From: Streptomyces sp. CB09001
GTDB taxonomy: Bacteria > Actinomycetota > Actinomycetes > Streptomycetales > Streptomycetaceae
NCBI RefSeq assembly: GCF_003369795.1
Contig: NZ_CP026730.1
Location: 4,269,001 to 4,333,000, forward strand
Length of the DNA stretch: 64,000 nt
Direction of reading: 5' to 3'
The notes under the pieces were generated by a model. It was not told the origin of the DNA. It made no database searches and saw only the letters and a program-made list of their open reading frames with translations. This document shows positions 52,990 through 61,950 of the stretch, piece by piece (the first letter of the stretch is position 1; each line of letters begins with the position of its first letter). The translations under genes and the position numbers were made by a program.

Positions 52990-53293
52990 TTAACTGGACC
53001 TCCCTCGGGACGGCTGTCCGGGGACTGGTCTCCCACCGACCGTCCCAGGATCAACCCTACGTCCGCGCGCCGTGACTTCCGGTGGACATTCGCATGATGG
53101 ACACGACTTCGAGATGGCCCACAGCCCCGGAATACCAAGGCGTTCGGGCCCGCCGACACGGGTACGGACGCACCCCGCCCGTCCTCCGGATTCTCATTCG
53201 TCCGGATGAGTGTCCGCTGAGCATCCGCTGAACGTCCGCCGAGCGTCCGCACCACGGACCGGACCGGTGCTTCCGAGGCGTGGGCCGCCGGTG
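52990..53293. other. intergenic region upstream of korA
   Basis: Nothing coding is seen in these 304 bp between the end of the response regulator gene and the korA start (both minus strand). It should hold the korAB promoter. A short tandem repeat, TCCGCTGAGCA and two variants with an 11-bp period (53213-53245), is the only clear structure. Confidence 0.45.
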
Positions 53294-53965
53294 TCAGGAG
53301 TTGAGATACGTCAGCACCGCGAGCACCCTGCGGTGATCACCGTCGCTCGGGGACAGCCCCAGCTTCATGAAGATGTTGCTGACGTGCTTCTCGACGGCCC
53401 CGTCGCTCACGACGAGCTGCCGGGCGATCGCCGAGTTCGTCCGTCCCTCGGCCATGAGTCCCAGCACCTCCCGCTCACGCGGGGTGAGCCCGGCGAGGAC
53501 GTCCTGCTTGCGGCTGCGCCCGAGCAGCTGCGCGACCACCTCCGGGTCCAGCGCCGTACCGCCCTGCGCCACGCGCACCACCGCGTCCACGAACTCCCGC
53601 ACCTCGGCCACCCGGTCCTTGAGCAGATAGCCGACGCCTCGACTGGAACCGGCCAGCAACTCCGTCGCGTAGCGCTCCTCCACGTACTGCGACAGCACCA
53701 GCACGCCGAGACCGGGATGCGCCTTGCGCAGCCGCACCGAGGCCCGCACCCCCTCGTCGGTGTGCGTGGGCGGCATCCGTACGTCCGCCACCACGACGTC
53801 CGGCAGTTCGCCCTGGGCGTCCAGCTCGGTGATGGTCTTGACCAGCGCCTCACCGTCGCCGACACCGGCCACGACCTCGTGCCCGCGGTCGGTCAGCAAC
53901 CGGGTCAGCCCCTCTCGGAGCAGCACTGAATCCTCGGCGATGACCACCCGCACCCTGTCCTCCAC
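53294..53965 (-). CDS. NarL/LuxR family response regulator
   Basis: A 223-residue two-component regulator. Receiver domain: VVIAEDSVLLREGL with acidic pocket, phosphoacceptor Asp in VVVADVRMPP (near 60), Thr/Ser and Lys in LVLSQY and GYLLKDR. The C-terminal LuxR helix-turn-helix: LTPREREVLGLMAEGRTNSAIARQLVVSDGAVEKHVSNIFMKLG. GTG at 53965. It lies downstream of two paralogous histidine kinases on the same strand and is the likely partner of both. Target genes may include the divergent nuo2 cluster; this is inference. Confidence 0.92.
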   Translation of the reverse strand: MEDRVRVVIAEDSVLLREGLTRLLTDRGHEVVAGVGDGEALVKTITELDAQGELPDVVVADVRMPPTHTDEGVRASVRLRKAHPGLGVLVLSQYVEERYATELLAGSSRGVGYLLKDRVAEVREFVDAVVRVAQGGTALDPEVVAQLLGRSRKQDVLAGLTPREREVLGLMAEGRTNSAIARQLVVSDGAVEKHVSNIFMKLGLSPSDGDHRRVLAVLTYLNS

Positions 53966-54216
53966 GATCCTCGGCCCCCCACAGCCCCGTGCACCTCACG
54001 GCCCGCGCGGCACGCGCCGCGTCCACGAACCGTCCGTGCGACAGGTCCAGCATCCCAGCATCGGAGGCCGGATGCCCCAGGGCAACGGGAAGAGAACGGG
54101 AAGTCCCGGGTATCGGTCCCGTATGGGTTCCGGTATCGGTCCGGGTTCGGCCACTCGATGGCCGGTTCTCGACGGGCGGTCCCCGTCGCGGCACCGGAGG
54201 GCCGCCGCTGTGCCGG

Positions 54217-55584
54217 TCAGCCGGTGAGCGGCTCGTTCCGCCAGGGCAGCTCCGCCGTGATCCGTGTCGGGCCTCCGGCCGGCGAGTCCACCACGAGGAT
54301 CCCGTCCACCGCGTCGAGCCGCTCCGCCAGACCGGCCAGCCCGGACCCGGCCGACGCGTCGGCCCCGCCCACGCCGTTGTCGACGACCTGGAGCATCAGC
54401 CGGTTCTCCACCCGCCACACCTCCACGGCGGCCGACGTGGCCCGCGAGTGCTTGCTGACGTTCTGGAGCAGCTCCGAGACGGTGAAGTAGGCGATGCCCT
54501 CGATCGCCGAGGCCGGCCGCTCCGCCAGGTCGACCTCCACCCGCACCGGCACGGTGCAGCGCGAGGCCACCGAGGAGAGCGCCGCGTCCAGACCGCGGTC
54601 GGTCAGCACCGCGGGGTGGATGCCCCGGGCCAGATCCCGCAGCTCCTGGAGCGCCGTCTTCACCTCGCCGTGCGCCTCGCCCACCATGACGGCCGCGGCC
54701 CGGGGGTCCTCCTTCAGCTTCTCCTTGGCCAGACCCAGGTCCATGGCGAGGTTGACCAGGCGGGCCTGTGCCCCGTCGTGCAGGTCGCGCTCGATGCGAC
54801 GCAGGTCGGCGGCGGCCGTGTCGACCACGACCCCCCGGTCGGACTCCAGCTCCACGACCCGCGTCGCCAGCCGCGACGGTCCGAGCAGCCCGTGCACCAT
54901 GACCCGGTCCACCGTCGTCAGCGCCCGCACCAGCCACGGCGTCGCCAGCGTGAACAGCAGACCGACCAGCGCGGTCACGGCGATCTCGAAGGGGTTGTCC
55001 AGGTAGACCTGGTGCGTCTCGTCGCCGTACAGCTGGAGCCCGTCCTGGCCCCCGTACATCGGGAACACCCAGAACCACAGCGGGTACGTCAGCATCGCCC
55101 ACCCGAACGCCCAGACGTTCACGGCGACGACGAACGAGAACACCGACCACGGGAACTGCAGCACCGCGTACAGCAGGCTCCGCCAGGAGGCGCCGCTCTT
55201 GAGCACCGCGCCCATCCAGCCCATCGCGCCCTGCTTCTTCAGCCGCAGCGGCTCCGGCTCGGACACCCGCAGGCCCAGCAGGGCACGGGCCCGCGCCCGC
55301 TCCATCGCCCCGAAACCCCTGCACCCGGCGAGGGCGGCCGCCAGCACCGGCACCCCCAGGAACGTCACCAGCAGGCCCGCCCCCAGCGACACCATCGTCA
55401 CGGCGTACGTGAAGAGCAGGATGCCGACCGGCAGGCCCACCAGGACGTAGCCGAACTCCCGCCAGCTGCGCGCCTCGAACGGTGCCCGCAGCCCCGCCGG
55501 CAGCCGGTGGCGCCGCTCACCGGTGTGCCCGGGGAAGCCGGACCCGTTCCCGAGCCCGTAACCCTGTCCGTATTCCGTGGCCAT
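54217..55584 (-). CDS. sensor histidine kinase (HisKA_3), copy 1
   Basis: A 455-residue membrane kinase of the NarX-like class. A putative sensor domain with about five helices fills the first 230 residues (YVLVGLPVGILLFTYAVTM, LLTFLGVPVLAAALAG). HisKA_3 motif RRIERDLHDGAQARLVNLAMDLG holds the phosphoacceptor His; the ATPase part includes VSELLQNVSKHS, VDNGVGGADASAGSGLAGL. It is paralogous to copy 2. An acidic, periplasmic-looking segment (YGGQDGLQLYGDETHQVYLDN) in the sensor is absent from copy 2. ATG at 55584. Confidence 0.9.
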   Translation of the reverse strand: MATEYGQGYGLGNGSGFPGHTGERRHRLPAGLRAPFEARSWREFGYVLVGLPVGILLFTYAVTMVSLGAGLLVTFLGVPVLAAALAGCRGFGAMERARARALLGLRVSEPEPLRLKKQGAMGWMGAVLKSGASWRSLLYAVLQFPWSVFSFVVAVNVWAFGWAMLTYPLWFWVFPMYGGQDGLQLYGDETHQVYLDNPFEIAVTALVGLLFTLATPWLVRALTTVDRVMVHGLLGPSRLATRVVELESDRGVVVDTAAADLRRIERDLHDGAQARLVNLAMDLGLAKEKLKEDPRAAAVMVGEAHGEVKTALQELRDLARGIHPAVLTDRGLDAALSSVASRCTVPVRVEVDLAERPASAIEGIAYFTVSELLQNVSKHSRATSAAVEVWRVENRLMLQVVDNGVGGADASAGSGLAGLAERLDAVDGILVVDSPAGGPTRITAELPWRNEPLTG

Positions 55585-55697
55585 CGGTGCCGTCCCTCTC
55601 CTCGTCGCGCTACGGCTGTGCTGTCGTAACTCCACCCTCCTCGACCGCGACGCCACGGCCCATGGAGCCCGTCGGCGTCTGCGGAGTGGGGTTTTCC

Positions 55698-56924
55698 CTA
55701 CCCCCTGGGGCGCGAGCCGGCCGGGTCGGCTCCCGTGCGGTCCCGCCACGGCAGCTCGGCCGTGATCGTGGTCGGGCCACCCTCCGGCGAGTCCACGACG
55801 AAGAGACCGTCGACGGCGGACAGCCGGTCGGCGAGGCCCTTCATCCCCGTACCACCATCGAGGAGCGCGCCGCCGTGGCCGTTGTCCTCCACCTGTATGA
55901 GCAGCCGGTCGGACGACCGCCACACCTCCACGGAGGCCGAACTCGCCCCACTGTGCTTGCTCACGTTCTGGAGCAGCTCCGAGACCGTGAAGTAGGCGAT
56001 GCCCTCGATGGCGGCCGCGGGGCGCTCCGCCAGGTCGGCGGTCACCTTGACCGGCACGGTGCAGCGGGAGGCGACCGAGGAGAGCGCCGCGTCCAGACCG
56101 CGGTCGGTCAGGACGGCCGGATGGATGCCGCGAGCCAGATCCCGCAGCTCCTGCAGGGCCAGCTTCACCTCGCCGTGCGCCTCGTCGACCATGGCCGCCG
56201 CCGCGTCGGGGTCCTCCAGGAGCTTCTCCTTCGCCAGGCCGAGACCCATGGCGAGGTTGACCAGCCGGGCCTGTGCCCCGTCGTGCAGGTCGCGCTCGAT
56301 GCGCCGAAAGTCGGCGGCGGCCGTGTCGACCACGACCCCCCGGTCCGACTCCAGCTCGGCGATCCTCCGCTCCAGCTCGTCGGACGGGGACAGCAGCCCG
56401 CGCACCATCGCCCGGTCGGCGTTGGCCAGGCCCCGCGCGACGAACGGCAGCACGGGCCACAGCACGAACAACGACGTCAGGGTGACGAGAAAAGTGGCGA
56501 CGCCCCAGGGGAACCGGATGAACGCGTACAGGACCGTGCGCCAGCCCACCGGGTCCTTCAACGACATCCACAACTGTGCGAAGAAGCCGCGCCCGCTCCG
56601 CAACGGCAGCGGGCTCGGCTCGTCCACCCGCACCCCGAGCAGCGCCCGGGCCCGCGCCCGCTCCAGCTTGCCCAGCTGCCGCGCGCCCAGCAGGCCGCCC
56701 GCCAGCAGCGGGAGCCCGATCACCGTGACCGTCAATCCGATGCCGACGGACAGCATCGTCACCACGTAGGTGAAGCCGAGCAGCGCCGCCGGGAAATTCG
56801 CCAGCAGATGGGCGATCTCCTTCCAGGTGTGCCGGTCGTAGGCGAAACGGGCCGGCGGCAGGCGGTCGCCGGCCGCTGCGCCGGTGGTCCCGGCGAGACT
56901 GGATGTCGAGAGGCGTTCGGTCAT
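55698..56924 (-). CDS. sensor histidine kinase (HisKA_3), copy 2
   Basis: A 408-residue paralogue of the preceding kinase: long identical stretches such as LARGIHPAVLTDRGLDAALSS and YFTVSELLQNVSKHS point to tandem duplication. The sensor has four or five helices (FPAALLGFTYVVTMLSVGIGL, VTVIGLPLLAGGLLG) but no large external loop. Phosphoacceptor His in ERDLHDGAQARL; ATP lid DNGHGGALLDGGTGMKGL. ATG at 56924. It is divergent from nuoA2 with a 195-bp gap that must contain both promoters. Confidence 0.9.
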   Translation of the reverse strand: MTERLSTSSLAGTTGAAAGDRLPPARFAYDRHTWKEIAHLLANFPAALLGFTYVVTMLSVGIGLTVTVIGLPLLAGGLLGARQLGKLERARARALLGVRVDEPSPLPLRSGRGFFAQLWMSLKDPVGWRTVLYAFIRFPWGVATFLVTLTSLFVLWPVLPFVARGLANADRAMVRGLLSPSDELERRIAELESDRGVVVDTAAADFRRIERDLHDGAQARLVNLAMGLGLAKEKLLEDPDAAAAMVDEAHGEVKLALQELRDLARGIHPAVLTDRGLDAALSSVASRCTVPVKVTADLAERPAAAIEGIAYFTVSELLQNVSKHSGASSASVEVWRSSDRLLIQVEDNGHGGALLDGGTGMKGLADRLSAVDGLFVVDSPEGGPTTITAELPWRDRTGADPAGSRPRG

Positions 56925-57025
56925 ACACGTCAGCGTGCCGTGCGGGGCGGCGCCGCGCCATGAGGTGGACCGCCGGGATGCACTGAGGAAAACCCCACCC
57001 CCGCGTCTCAAGGTGCGACGGGCTG

Positions 57026-57054
57026 CTTACCGTCCCTTTATCAGGCTCTAGACT
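57026..57054 (+). promoter_or_regulatory. candidate promoter of the nuo2 cluster
   Basis: TAGACT (57049-57054) is a good principal-sigma -10; CTTACC 17 bp upstream is a poor -35. The predicted start is about 60 bp before the GTG of nuoA2. GTTCACGA repeated at 57084-57101 may be an operator element. Confidence 0.4.
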
Positions 57055-57119
57055 CCCGTGCGTACGGATCGTCGAACGGCAGCGTTCACGAGGTTCACGA
57101 CAGGGAGCGAGGGGCGCAC

Positions 57120-57560
57120 GTGCCGGAACCGACCGTGGGTGACGCGACCGCCGGCGCCGTGACCACCGCCGATGCGACCGTCGGGCTCGCCGCGGACTAC
57201 TTCCAGTCCTACTCGGTCGTCGGCCTGCTCGCCGTCGTGGGGGTGCTCTTCGTCGCCGTGGCCTTCGGTGCCGGGCGACTGCTGCGACCGGTGGTCCCGA
57301 CGCCCGAGAAGCTGCTCACGTACGAGTGCGGCGTCGACCCCGTCGGAGAGGGCTGGGCGCACACCCAGGTCCGCTACTACGTCTACGCGTTCCTCTACGT
57401 CATCTTCGCGGTCGACTCGATCTTCCTCTTCCCCTGGGCGACGGTCTTCGCCGACCCTGGTTACGGGGCCACGACCCTCGTGGAGATGTTCATCTTCCTC
57501 GGCTTCCTCGCCGTGGGTCTGTTGTACGCATACAAGAAGGGCGTCCTGTCGTGGACGTGA
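57120..57560 (+). CDS. nuoA2: NADH-quinone oxidoreductase subunit A, second copy
   Basis: A 146-residue paralogue of NuoA that opens the second nuo cluster. Three helices are seen, with LTYECGVDPVGEGW and VRYYVYAFLYVIFAVDSIFLFPW as in the family. An N-terminal extension of about 25 residues (GDATAGAVTTADATVG) precedes the first helix. GTG start; its stop overlaps the likely start of nuoB2. It is not a simple duplicate, because identity with NuoA is limited to core motifs. Confidence 0.9.
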   Translation: MPEPTVGDATAGAVTTADATVGLAADYFQSYSVVGLLAVVGVLFVAVAFGAGRLLRPVVPTPEKLLTYECGVDPVGEGWAHTQVRYYVYAFLYVIFAVDSIFLFPWATVFADPGYGATTLVEMFIFLGFLAVGLLYAYKKGVLSWT

Positions 57561-58252
57561 ACCCCGCCGAACCCGTACCCGTGCCGCTCCCCGAGCCCAA
57601 GAGGCTGGGCACGCTCGCCCGCCTCGCCCCGGAGCCGATGAAGGTCGTCCTGAACTGGGGCCGCCGCTACTCGCTCTGGGTCTTCAACTTCGGCCTCGCC
57701 TGCTGCGCGATCGAGTTCATCGCCGCGTCGATGGCCCGCCACGACTTCATCCGGCTCGGTGTCATCCCGTTCGCGCCCGGCCCCCGCCAGGCCGACCTGA
57801 TGGTCGTCTCGGGCACGGTGACCGACAAGATGGCTCCGGCCGTCAAGCGCCTGTACGAGCAGATGCCCGAGCCGAAGTACGTCATCTCCTTCGGCGCCTG
57901 CTCCAACTGCGGCGGCCCCTACTGGGACTCCTACTCCGTGACGAAGGGCGTCGACCAGATCATCCCCGTCGACGTCTACGTCCCCGGCTGCCCGCCGCGC
58001 CCCGAGGCGCTGCTCCAGGGGATCCTCAAGCTCCAGGAGAAGATCGCGCGGGAGTCCCTGGGGGAGCGGTACGGCGTCTCGCCCCGGCCGTCGACGGCCG
58101 CGCTGCGGAGCGGCCTGGTACGACCGCCGGCCCCGGACCAGGACTCGGCCCAGGACCCGGCCCCGGACCAGGACTCGGGCCCGGCCCCGGCCCCAGGCCC
58201 GGACTCGGATCCGGACCCGGACCCGGGCTCGGATGCGGGGCGAGGCCGATGA
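57557..58252 (+). CDS. nuoB2: NADH-quinone oxidoreductase subunit B, second copy
   Basis: A 231-residue paralogue of NuoB. All four ligands of cluster N2 are retained (LACCAIEF, FGACSNCGGPYW, YVPGCPPRPEAL), so it should be redox-active. After about residue 180 it gains a Pro/Asp-rich disordered tail (PAPDQDSAQDPAPDQDSG onward). GTG at 57557 overlaps the nuoA2 stop; a GTG 6 bp earlier is also possible. In this cluster it would be the last electron carrier before quinone, but its usual partner NuoD is absent. Confidence 0.92.
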   Translation: MNPAEPVPVPLPEPKRLGTLARLAPEPMKVVLNWGRRYSLWVFNFGLACCAIEFIAASMARHDFIRLGVIPFAPGPRQADLMVVSGTVTDKMAPAVKRLYEQMPEPKYVISFGACSNCGGPYWDSYSVTKGVDQIIPVDVYVPGCPPRPEALLQGILKLQEKIARESLGERYGVSPRPSTAALRSGLVRPPAPDQDSAQDPAPDQDSGPAPAPGPDSDPDPDPGSDAGRGR

Positions 58253-59739
58253 CGGCGGTCGGCTGGCTGCCCGCAGGCGTCGAGGACCTCTTCGGCACGG
58301 ACGCCTCGGCGGAGGAGTCGTACGGCCTCCTGACCGTCGACGTGCCGCCCACCTCCTGGATCACCGCCCTGGAGACGGCGCGCGACCGGCTGGGCTGTAC
58401 GTACTTCGACTGGCTGAGCGCGGTCGACGAACCGGGCACCGGATTTCGTGTCGCGGCACATGTCGCGGCGCTGGGGCCGGTACGCAGGCTGCTGCTGCGC
58501 ACGACCGTCCCGCACGACGCCCCGGCCCTGCCCAGCGCCGTCGGGGTGTACGCGGGCGCGGCCTGGCACGAGCGCGAGACCCACGAGATGTTCGGTGTCG
58601 CCTTCGAGGACCACCCCGCGCTGGACCACCTGCTCCTTCCTGAGGGCTTCGAGGGCCACCCGCTGCGAAAGGACTTCGTCCTCGCCGCACGCGTCGCCAA
58701 GGCCTGGCCCGGGGCCAAGGAGCCCGGCGAGTCCGAGCACGGCGGTCCCCGTCGCCGTCAGATGCTGCCGCCGGGCGTCCCCGACCCCAACGAGTGGGGC
58801 CCGCTGAAGGGCCAGCTGCCGCCCGCTCCGGCCCGCCCGGCACGCGGTGCGGGCCGGGCGGCGGGGGAGCGCCCGGTCCGCGGGGCAGGCGAACGCCCGG
58901 CCCGCCGGACCCGTACCGCCGCCGAGGGCTCCGTCGGCCAGACGGCTCCCGGCGCCGAGACCCCGGCCGCGCCGCGCCGCTCCCGCACGGCGGCCGAAGG
59001 CTCGGCCGCCCAGACCTCCCCGGCCGACGAGCCGACGGCACCGGCGCCCGCACCGACGAGCGCACCTGGCCCCGCACCGACGCCGCGGCGGTCGCGCAGT
59101 GCGAGCCAGGGCTCCGCCTCCCAGCGAGCGGCCGGTCCGGCGGACGGGCCCACCGCCGACACGACTGCCGGGCAGGGAGACGTCACCGACACCGGTGCCC
59201 CGGCGACCGGACGGACGCCCGGCACCGACGTCGCCTCGGACCCGCAGCGGGAGCGGCCGGGCGGGACGGGCCGGTCGGCCGGGACCGCCGGCCCCCGTCG
59301 CAGCCGGAGCGCGTCGCAGGGTTCGGCGAGCCAGCGGGAGGCCGCCCCCGCCGGGCAGCCGGACGACGCGGGATCCGGAAGCGCCCCCGAGGGCGGCGAC
59401 GACACCACCTCCTCAGGCGCCTCCGAGGGCGGCGACGACACCGCCTCCTCGCCCGCGGCGGAACCCGCCCCGAAGCCGGTGCCCTCGACACCGCGCAGCC
59501 CGGACGCCCCGTGGCACCACGCCCGCCCGGCGTTCGACGAGCCCGACGCGGCGGGGGATCCGGAGGCGGCGGGCGAGCCGGAGGCGGCGGGCCATGCGGA
59601 GGCGGCGGGCGAGCCGGAGGCGGGAGAGGAGCCGGAGGCGTCCTCCGAGTCACCGGAAGCGGAGTCGGACACCCCGGGCGACACCGACGCCCCCGGTAAC
59701 CCCCCGAACCCACCCAACCCCCCAGGAGGCCGGCAGTGA
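58249..59739 (+). CDS. nuoC2: NuoC-like subunit with a very long disordered tail
   Basis: A 496-residue protein. Residues 1-165 are a compact NuoC domain (AAWHERETHEMFGVAFEDHP, LRKDFVLAARV). From about 165 onwards there are roughly 330 residues of low-complexity sequence: RTAAEGS twice, RRSRSASQGSASQR twice or more, SEGGDDT repeats, then Glu/Ala-rich AGEPEAAG repeats, ending in NPPNPPNPPGGRQ. There is no NuoD domain in it. NuoC plus NuoD is often fused in other bacteria, so the tail occupies the place where NuoD would be expected. ATG overlaps the nuoB2 stop. Confidence 0.88.
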   Translation: MTAVGWLPAGVEDLFGTDASAEESYGLLTVDVPPTSWITALETARDRLGCTYFDWLSAVDEPGTGFRVAAHVAALGPVRRLLLRTTVPHDAPALPSAVGVYAGAAWHERETHEMFGVAFEDHPALDHLLLPEGFEGHPLRKDFVLAARVAKAWPGAKEPGESEHGGPRRRQMLPPGVPDPNEWGPLKGQLPPAPARPARGAGRAAGERPVRGAGERPARRTRTAAEGSVGQTAPGAETPAAPRRSRTAAEGSAAQTSPADEPTAPAPAPTSAPGPAPTPRRSRSASQGSASQRAAGPADGPTADTTAGQGDVTDTGAPATGRTPGTDVASDPQRERPGGTGRSAGTAGPRRSRSASQGSASQREAAPAGQPDDAGSGSAPEGGDDTTSSGASEGGDDTASSPAAEPAPKPVPSTPRSPDAPWHHARPAFDEPDAAGDPEAAGEPEAAGHAEAAGEPEAGEEPEASSESPEAESDTPGDTDAPGNPPNPPNPPGGRQ

Positions 59740-60704
59740 ACGACGCACTCGACGTCACCCTGCGCCTTCTGGTCGTCTTCGTCGTCTTCCTCGCGTTCCC
59801 CTTGATAGTCGGCCAGACCGAGCACAAGGTGATGGCCCACATGCAGGGCCGCCTGGGCCCGATGTACGCGGGTGGCTTCCACGGCTGGGCCCAGCTCGTC
59901 GCGGACGGCGTGAAGTTCGCGCAGAAGGAGGACGTGGTCCCCGCCGAAGCGGACCGCCGCATCTTCCAGCTCGCTCCGGCGGTGGCCCTGCTGCCGTACC
60001 TCCTGGTTCTCCTGGCCATCCCGGTGGGGCCCGGAGAGGGCGCGGTCGGGCAGGCCGTCGACGCGGGAGTCTTCTTCGTCCTCGCCGTCATGGGCGTGGG
60101 CATCCTCGGCTCGCTCATGGCCGGCTGGTCGTCGGCCAACAAGTTCTCCCTCCTGGGCGGACTGCGCACCGCCGCCCAACTCCTCGCCTACGAACTCCCG
60201 ATGCTGCTGACCGCCGCCTCCGTCGCCATGGCGGCCGGCACGGTCTCCCTCGTCGGCATCCTCGACGCCTTCGAGTGGTGGTGGCTGCCCTGGCAGATCG
60301 TCGGCGCGATCGTCTTCTTCGTCGCCGGGCTCGCCGAACTGCAGCGGCCCCCGTTCGACATGCCCGTCGCCGACTCGGAGATCATCTTCGGTGCCTACAC
60401 CGAGTACACCGGCCTGCGCTTCGCCCTGTTCCTCCTGGCCGAGTACGCCGGAATCGTCGTCCTGTGCGGTCTGACCACCGTCCTCTTCCTGGGTGGCTGG
60501 CACGGTCCCTGGGGCGCCGACGGACTCGGCTGGGTGTGGACCCTGCTCAAGGCGGCCGTCCTCGCCTTCGTCGTGATCTGGCTCCGCGTGACCTACCCGC
60601 GCCTGCGCGAGGACCAGCTCCAGAAACTGTCCTGGACGCTCCTCGTCCCCCTCTCCCTCGCCCAGATCGCCCTCACCGGCATCGTCAAGGTGGTGATCGC
60701 GTAA
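59736..60704 (+). CDS. nuoH2: NADH-quinone oxidoreductase subunit H, second copy
   Basis: A 322-residue paralogue of NuoH of standard length (no tail). Family sequence includes QTEHKVMAHMQGRLGPMYAGGFHGW, the acidic loop AELQRPPFDMPVADSEIIFGAYTEY with its conserved Glu/Asp residues, and VFAWIRVTYPRLREDQLQ-like motif near the end. The quinone-channel motifs appear complete. GTG overlaps the nuoC2 stop; the TAATG junction leads directly to nuoI2. Confidence 0.93.
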   Translation: MNDALDVTLRLLVVFVVFLAFPLIVGQTEHKVMAHMQGRLGPMYAGGFHGWAQLVADGVKFAQKEDVVPAEADRRIFQLAPAVALLPYLLVLLAIPVGPGEGAVGQAVDAGVFFVLAVMGVGILGSLMAGWSSANKFSLLGGLRTAAQLLAYELPMLLTAASVAMAAGTVSLVGILDAFEWWWLPWQIVGAIVFFVAGLAELQRPPFDMPVADSEIIFGAYTEYTGLRFALFLLAEYAGIVVLCGLTTVLFLGGWHGPWGADGLGWVWTLLKAAVLAFVVIWLRVTYPRLREDQLQKLSWTLLVPLSLAQIALTGIVKVVIA

Positions 60705-61300
60705 TGGCCCCCGTCCCCGGCAGCGGCCTGGCCAAGGGCCTGGCCGTCACGCTGCGCACGATGACGCGGAAGACCGTCACCGAGCAGTACCCGGACGCCC
60801 AGCCGGAGCTGCCGCCCCGTACCCGCGGCGTGATCGGCCTGTTCGAGGAGAACTGCACGGTCTGCATGCTGTGCGCCCGTGAGTGCCCCGACTGGTGCAT
60901 CTACATCGACTCCCACAAGGAGACGGTCCCCGCGGCCACCCCCGGCGGACGTGACCGCAGCCGCAACGTCCTCGACCGCTTCGCCATCGACTTCTCCCTG
61001 TGCATGTACTGCGGCATCTGCATCGAGGTCTGTCCTTTCGACGCCCTGTTCTGGTCCCCGGAGTTCGAGTACGCGGAGACCGACATCCGCGACCTCACCC
61101 ACGAGCGCGACAAGCTCCGCGAGTGGATGTGGACCGTGCCGGCCCCGCCCGCCCTGGACCCCGGCTCGGAGGAGCCCAAGGAACTCGCCGCCGCCCGTAA
61201 GACCGCCGACAAACTGGCCGCGCAGCAGCAGCCGGACCAGCCCGGGCAGCCGGACCAGCCCGGGCAGCCGGACCAGCCCGGGCAGGAGGACCGGACATGA
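60704..61300 (+). CDS. nuoI2: NADH-quinone oxidoreductase subunit I, second copy
   Basis: A 198-residue dicluster ferredoxin subunit: CTVCMLCARECP and CMYCGICIEVCP keep all eight ligands. The N-terminal amphipathic helix (VTLRTMTRKTVTEQYPDAQPE) matches NuoI. The C-terminus has three exact copies of QPDQPG, encoded by an 18-bp tandem repeat (61229-61282). In the absence of NuoEFG it is the natural entry point for electrons, as in ferredoxin-accepting complex I forms of chloroplasts, archaea and epsilonproteobacteria. ATG at 60704. Confidence 0.93.
   Translation: MAPVPGSGLAKGLAVTLRTMTRKTVTEQYPDAQPELPPRTRGVIGLFEENCTVCMLCARECPDWCIYIDSHKETVPAATPGGRDRSRNVLDRFAIDFSLCMYCGICIEVCPFDALFWSPEFEYAETDIRDLTHERDKLREWMWTVPAPPALDPGSEEPKELAAARKTADKLAAQQQPDQPGQPDQPGQPDQPGQEDRT
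61229..61282. repeat. 18-bp tandem repeat in nuoI2, three copies
   Basis: CAGCCGGACCAGCCCGGG repeated three times without change, in frame, encoding the hexapeptide QPDQPG. Identity at the DNA level suggests recent expansion. Confidence 0.9.
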
Positions 61301-61950
61301 CCCTCGCCGCCGCATCCCACGGCTTCCTGTCCCCGACCGGCGTGGAGATCGCCTTCCTCCTCGTCGGCCTGGTCACCCTCGCGGCAGCCGTCGTCACCGT
61401 GACCACCCGCCAACTCGTCCACGCGGCCCTGTGGCTGGTGGTGGCCCTCGGCGGCCTCGCCGTCGAATACCTGCTGCTCACCGCAGAGTTCATCGCCTGG
61501 GTCCAGGTCCTCATCTACGTCGGTGCCGTCGTGGTCCTCATCCTGTTCGGGCTGATGCTCACCAGGGCGCCCATCGGCCGGTCGCCTGACGCCGACTCCG
61601 GCAACCGCTGGGCCGCCCTCACCGTGGCCGTGGCCTCCGCGGCGGCCCTGGTGTGGGTCGTCGTCGACGCCTTCCGCACCACCTGGATCGACCTGGACGG
61701 CCCGGCCGCGGGCTCCACCGCCGTCACCGGGGCGAGCCTGTTCCAGAACTGGGTTCTCCCCTTCGAAGCACTCTCCGTCCTCCTCCTCGCCGCCCTGGTC
61801 GGCGCCATCGTACTGTCCCGCAAGGCCAAGGCGGCCCGCGCCGACGAAGGGTCCCAGCCCGGAACCCCCGAGCCGGGAACCCGCGAGCCCGGCACCTCCG
61901 AACCAGGCACATCCCGGCCCGGAACCTCCCGGACGGGCGGTGCCCGCTGA
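61297..61950 (+). CDS. nuoJ2: NADH-quinone oxidoreductase subunit J, second copy
   Basis: A 217-residue membrane subunit with five helices, including the coupling helix TAEFIAWVQVLIYVGAVVVLI and LFGLMLTRAP after it. A C-terminal tail has four Pro-Gly-Thr repeats (EPGTREPGTSEPGTSRPGTS). ATG overlaps the nuoI2 stop. Its stop TGA shares a base with the nuoK2 ATG. Confidence 0.92.
   Translation: MTLAAASHGFLSPTGVEIAFLLVGLVTLAAAVVTVTTRQLVHAALWLVVALGGLAVEYLLLTAEFIAWVQVLIYVGAVVVLILFGLMLTRAPIGRSPDADSGNRWAALTVAVASAAALVWVVVDAFRTTWIDLDGPAAGSTAVTGASLFQNWVLPFEALSVLLLAALVGAIVLSRKAKAARADEGSQPGTPEPGTREPGTSEPGTSRPGTSRTGGAR

Noticed and set aside
58249..59739. NuoCD fusion
   Set aside because: The C-terminal two thirds contain none of the NuoD motifs (MGPQHPSTHG, HTGIEK, TRMDYL, DPVMGGVDR); they are low-complexity repeats.
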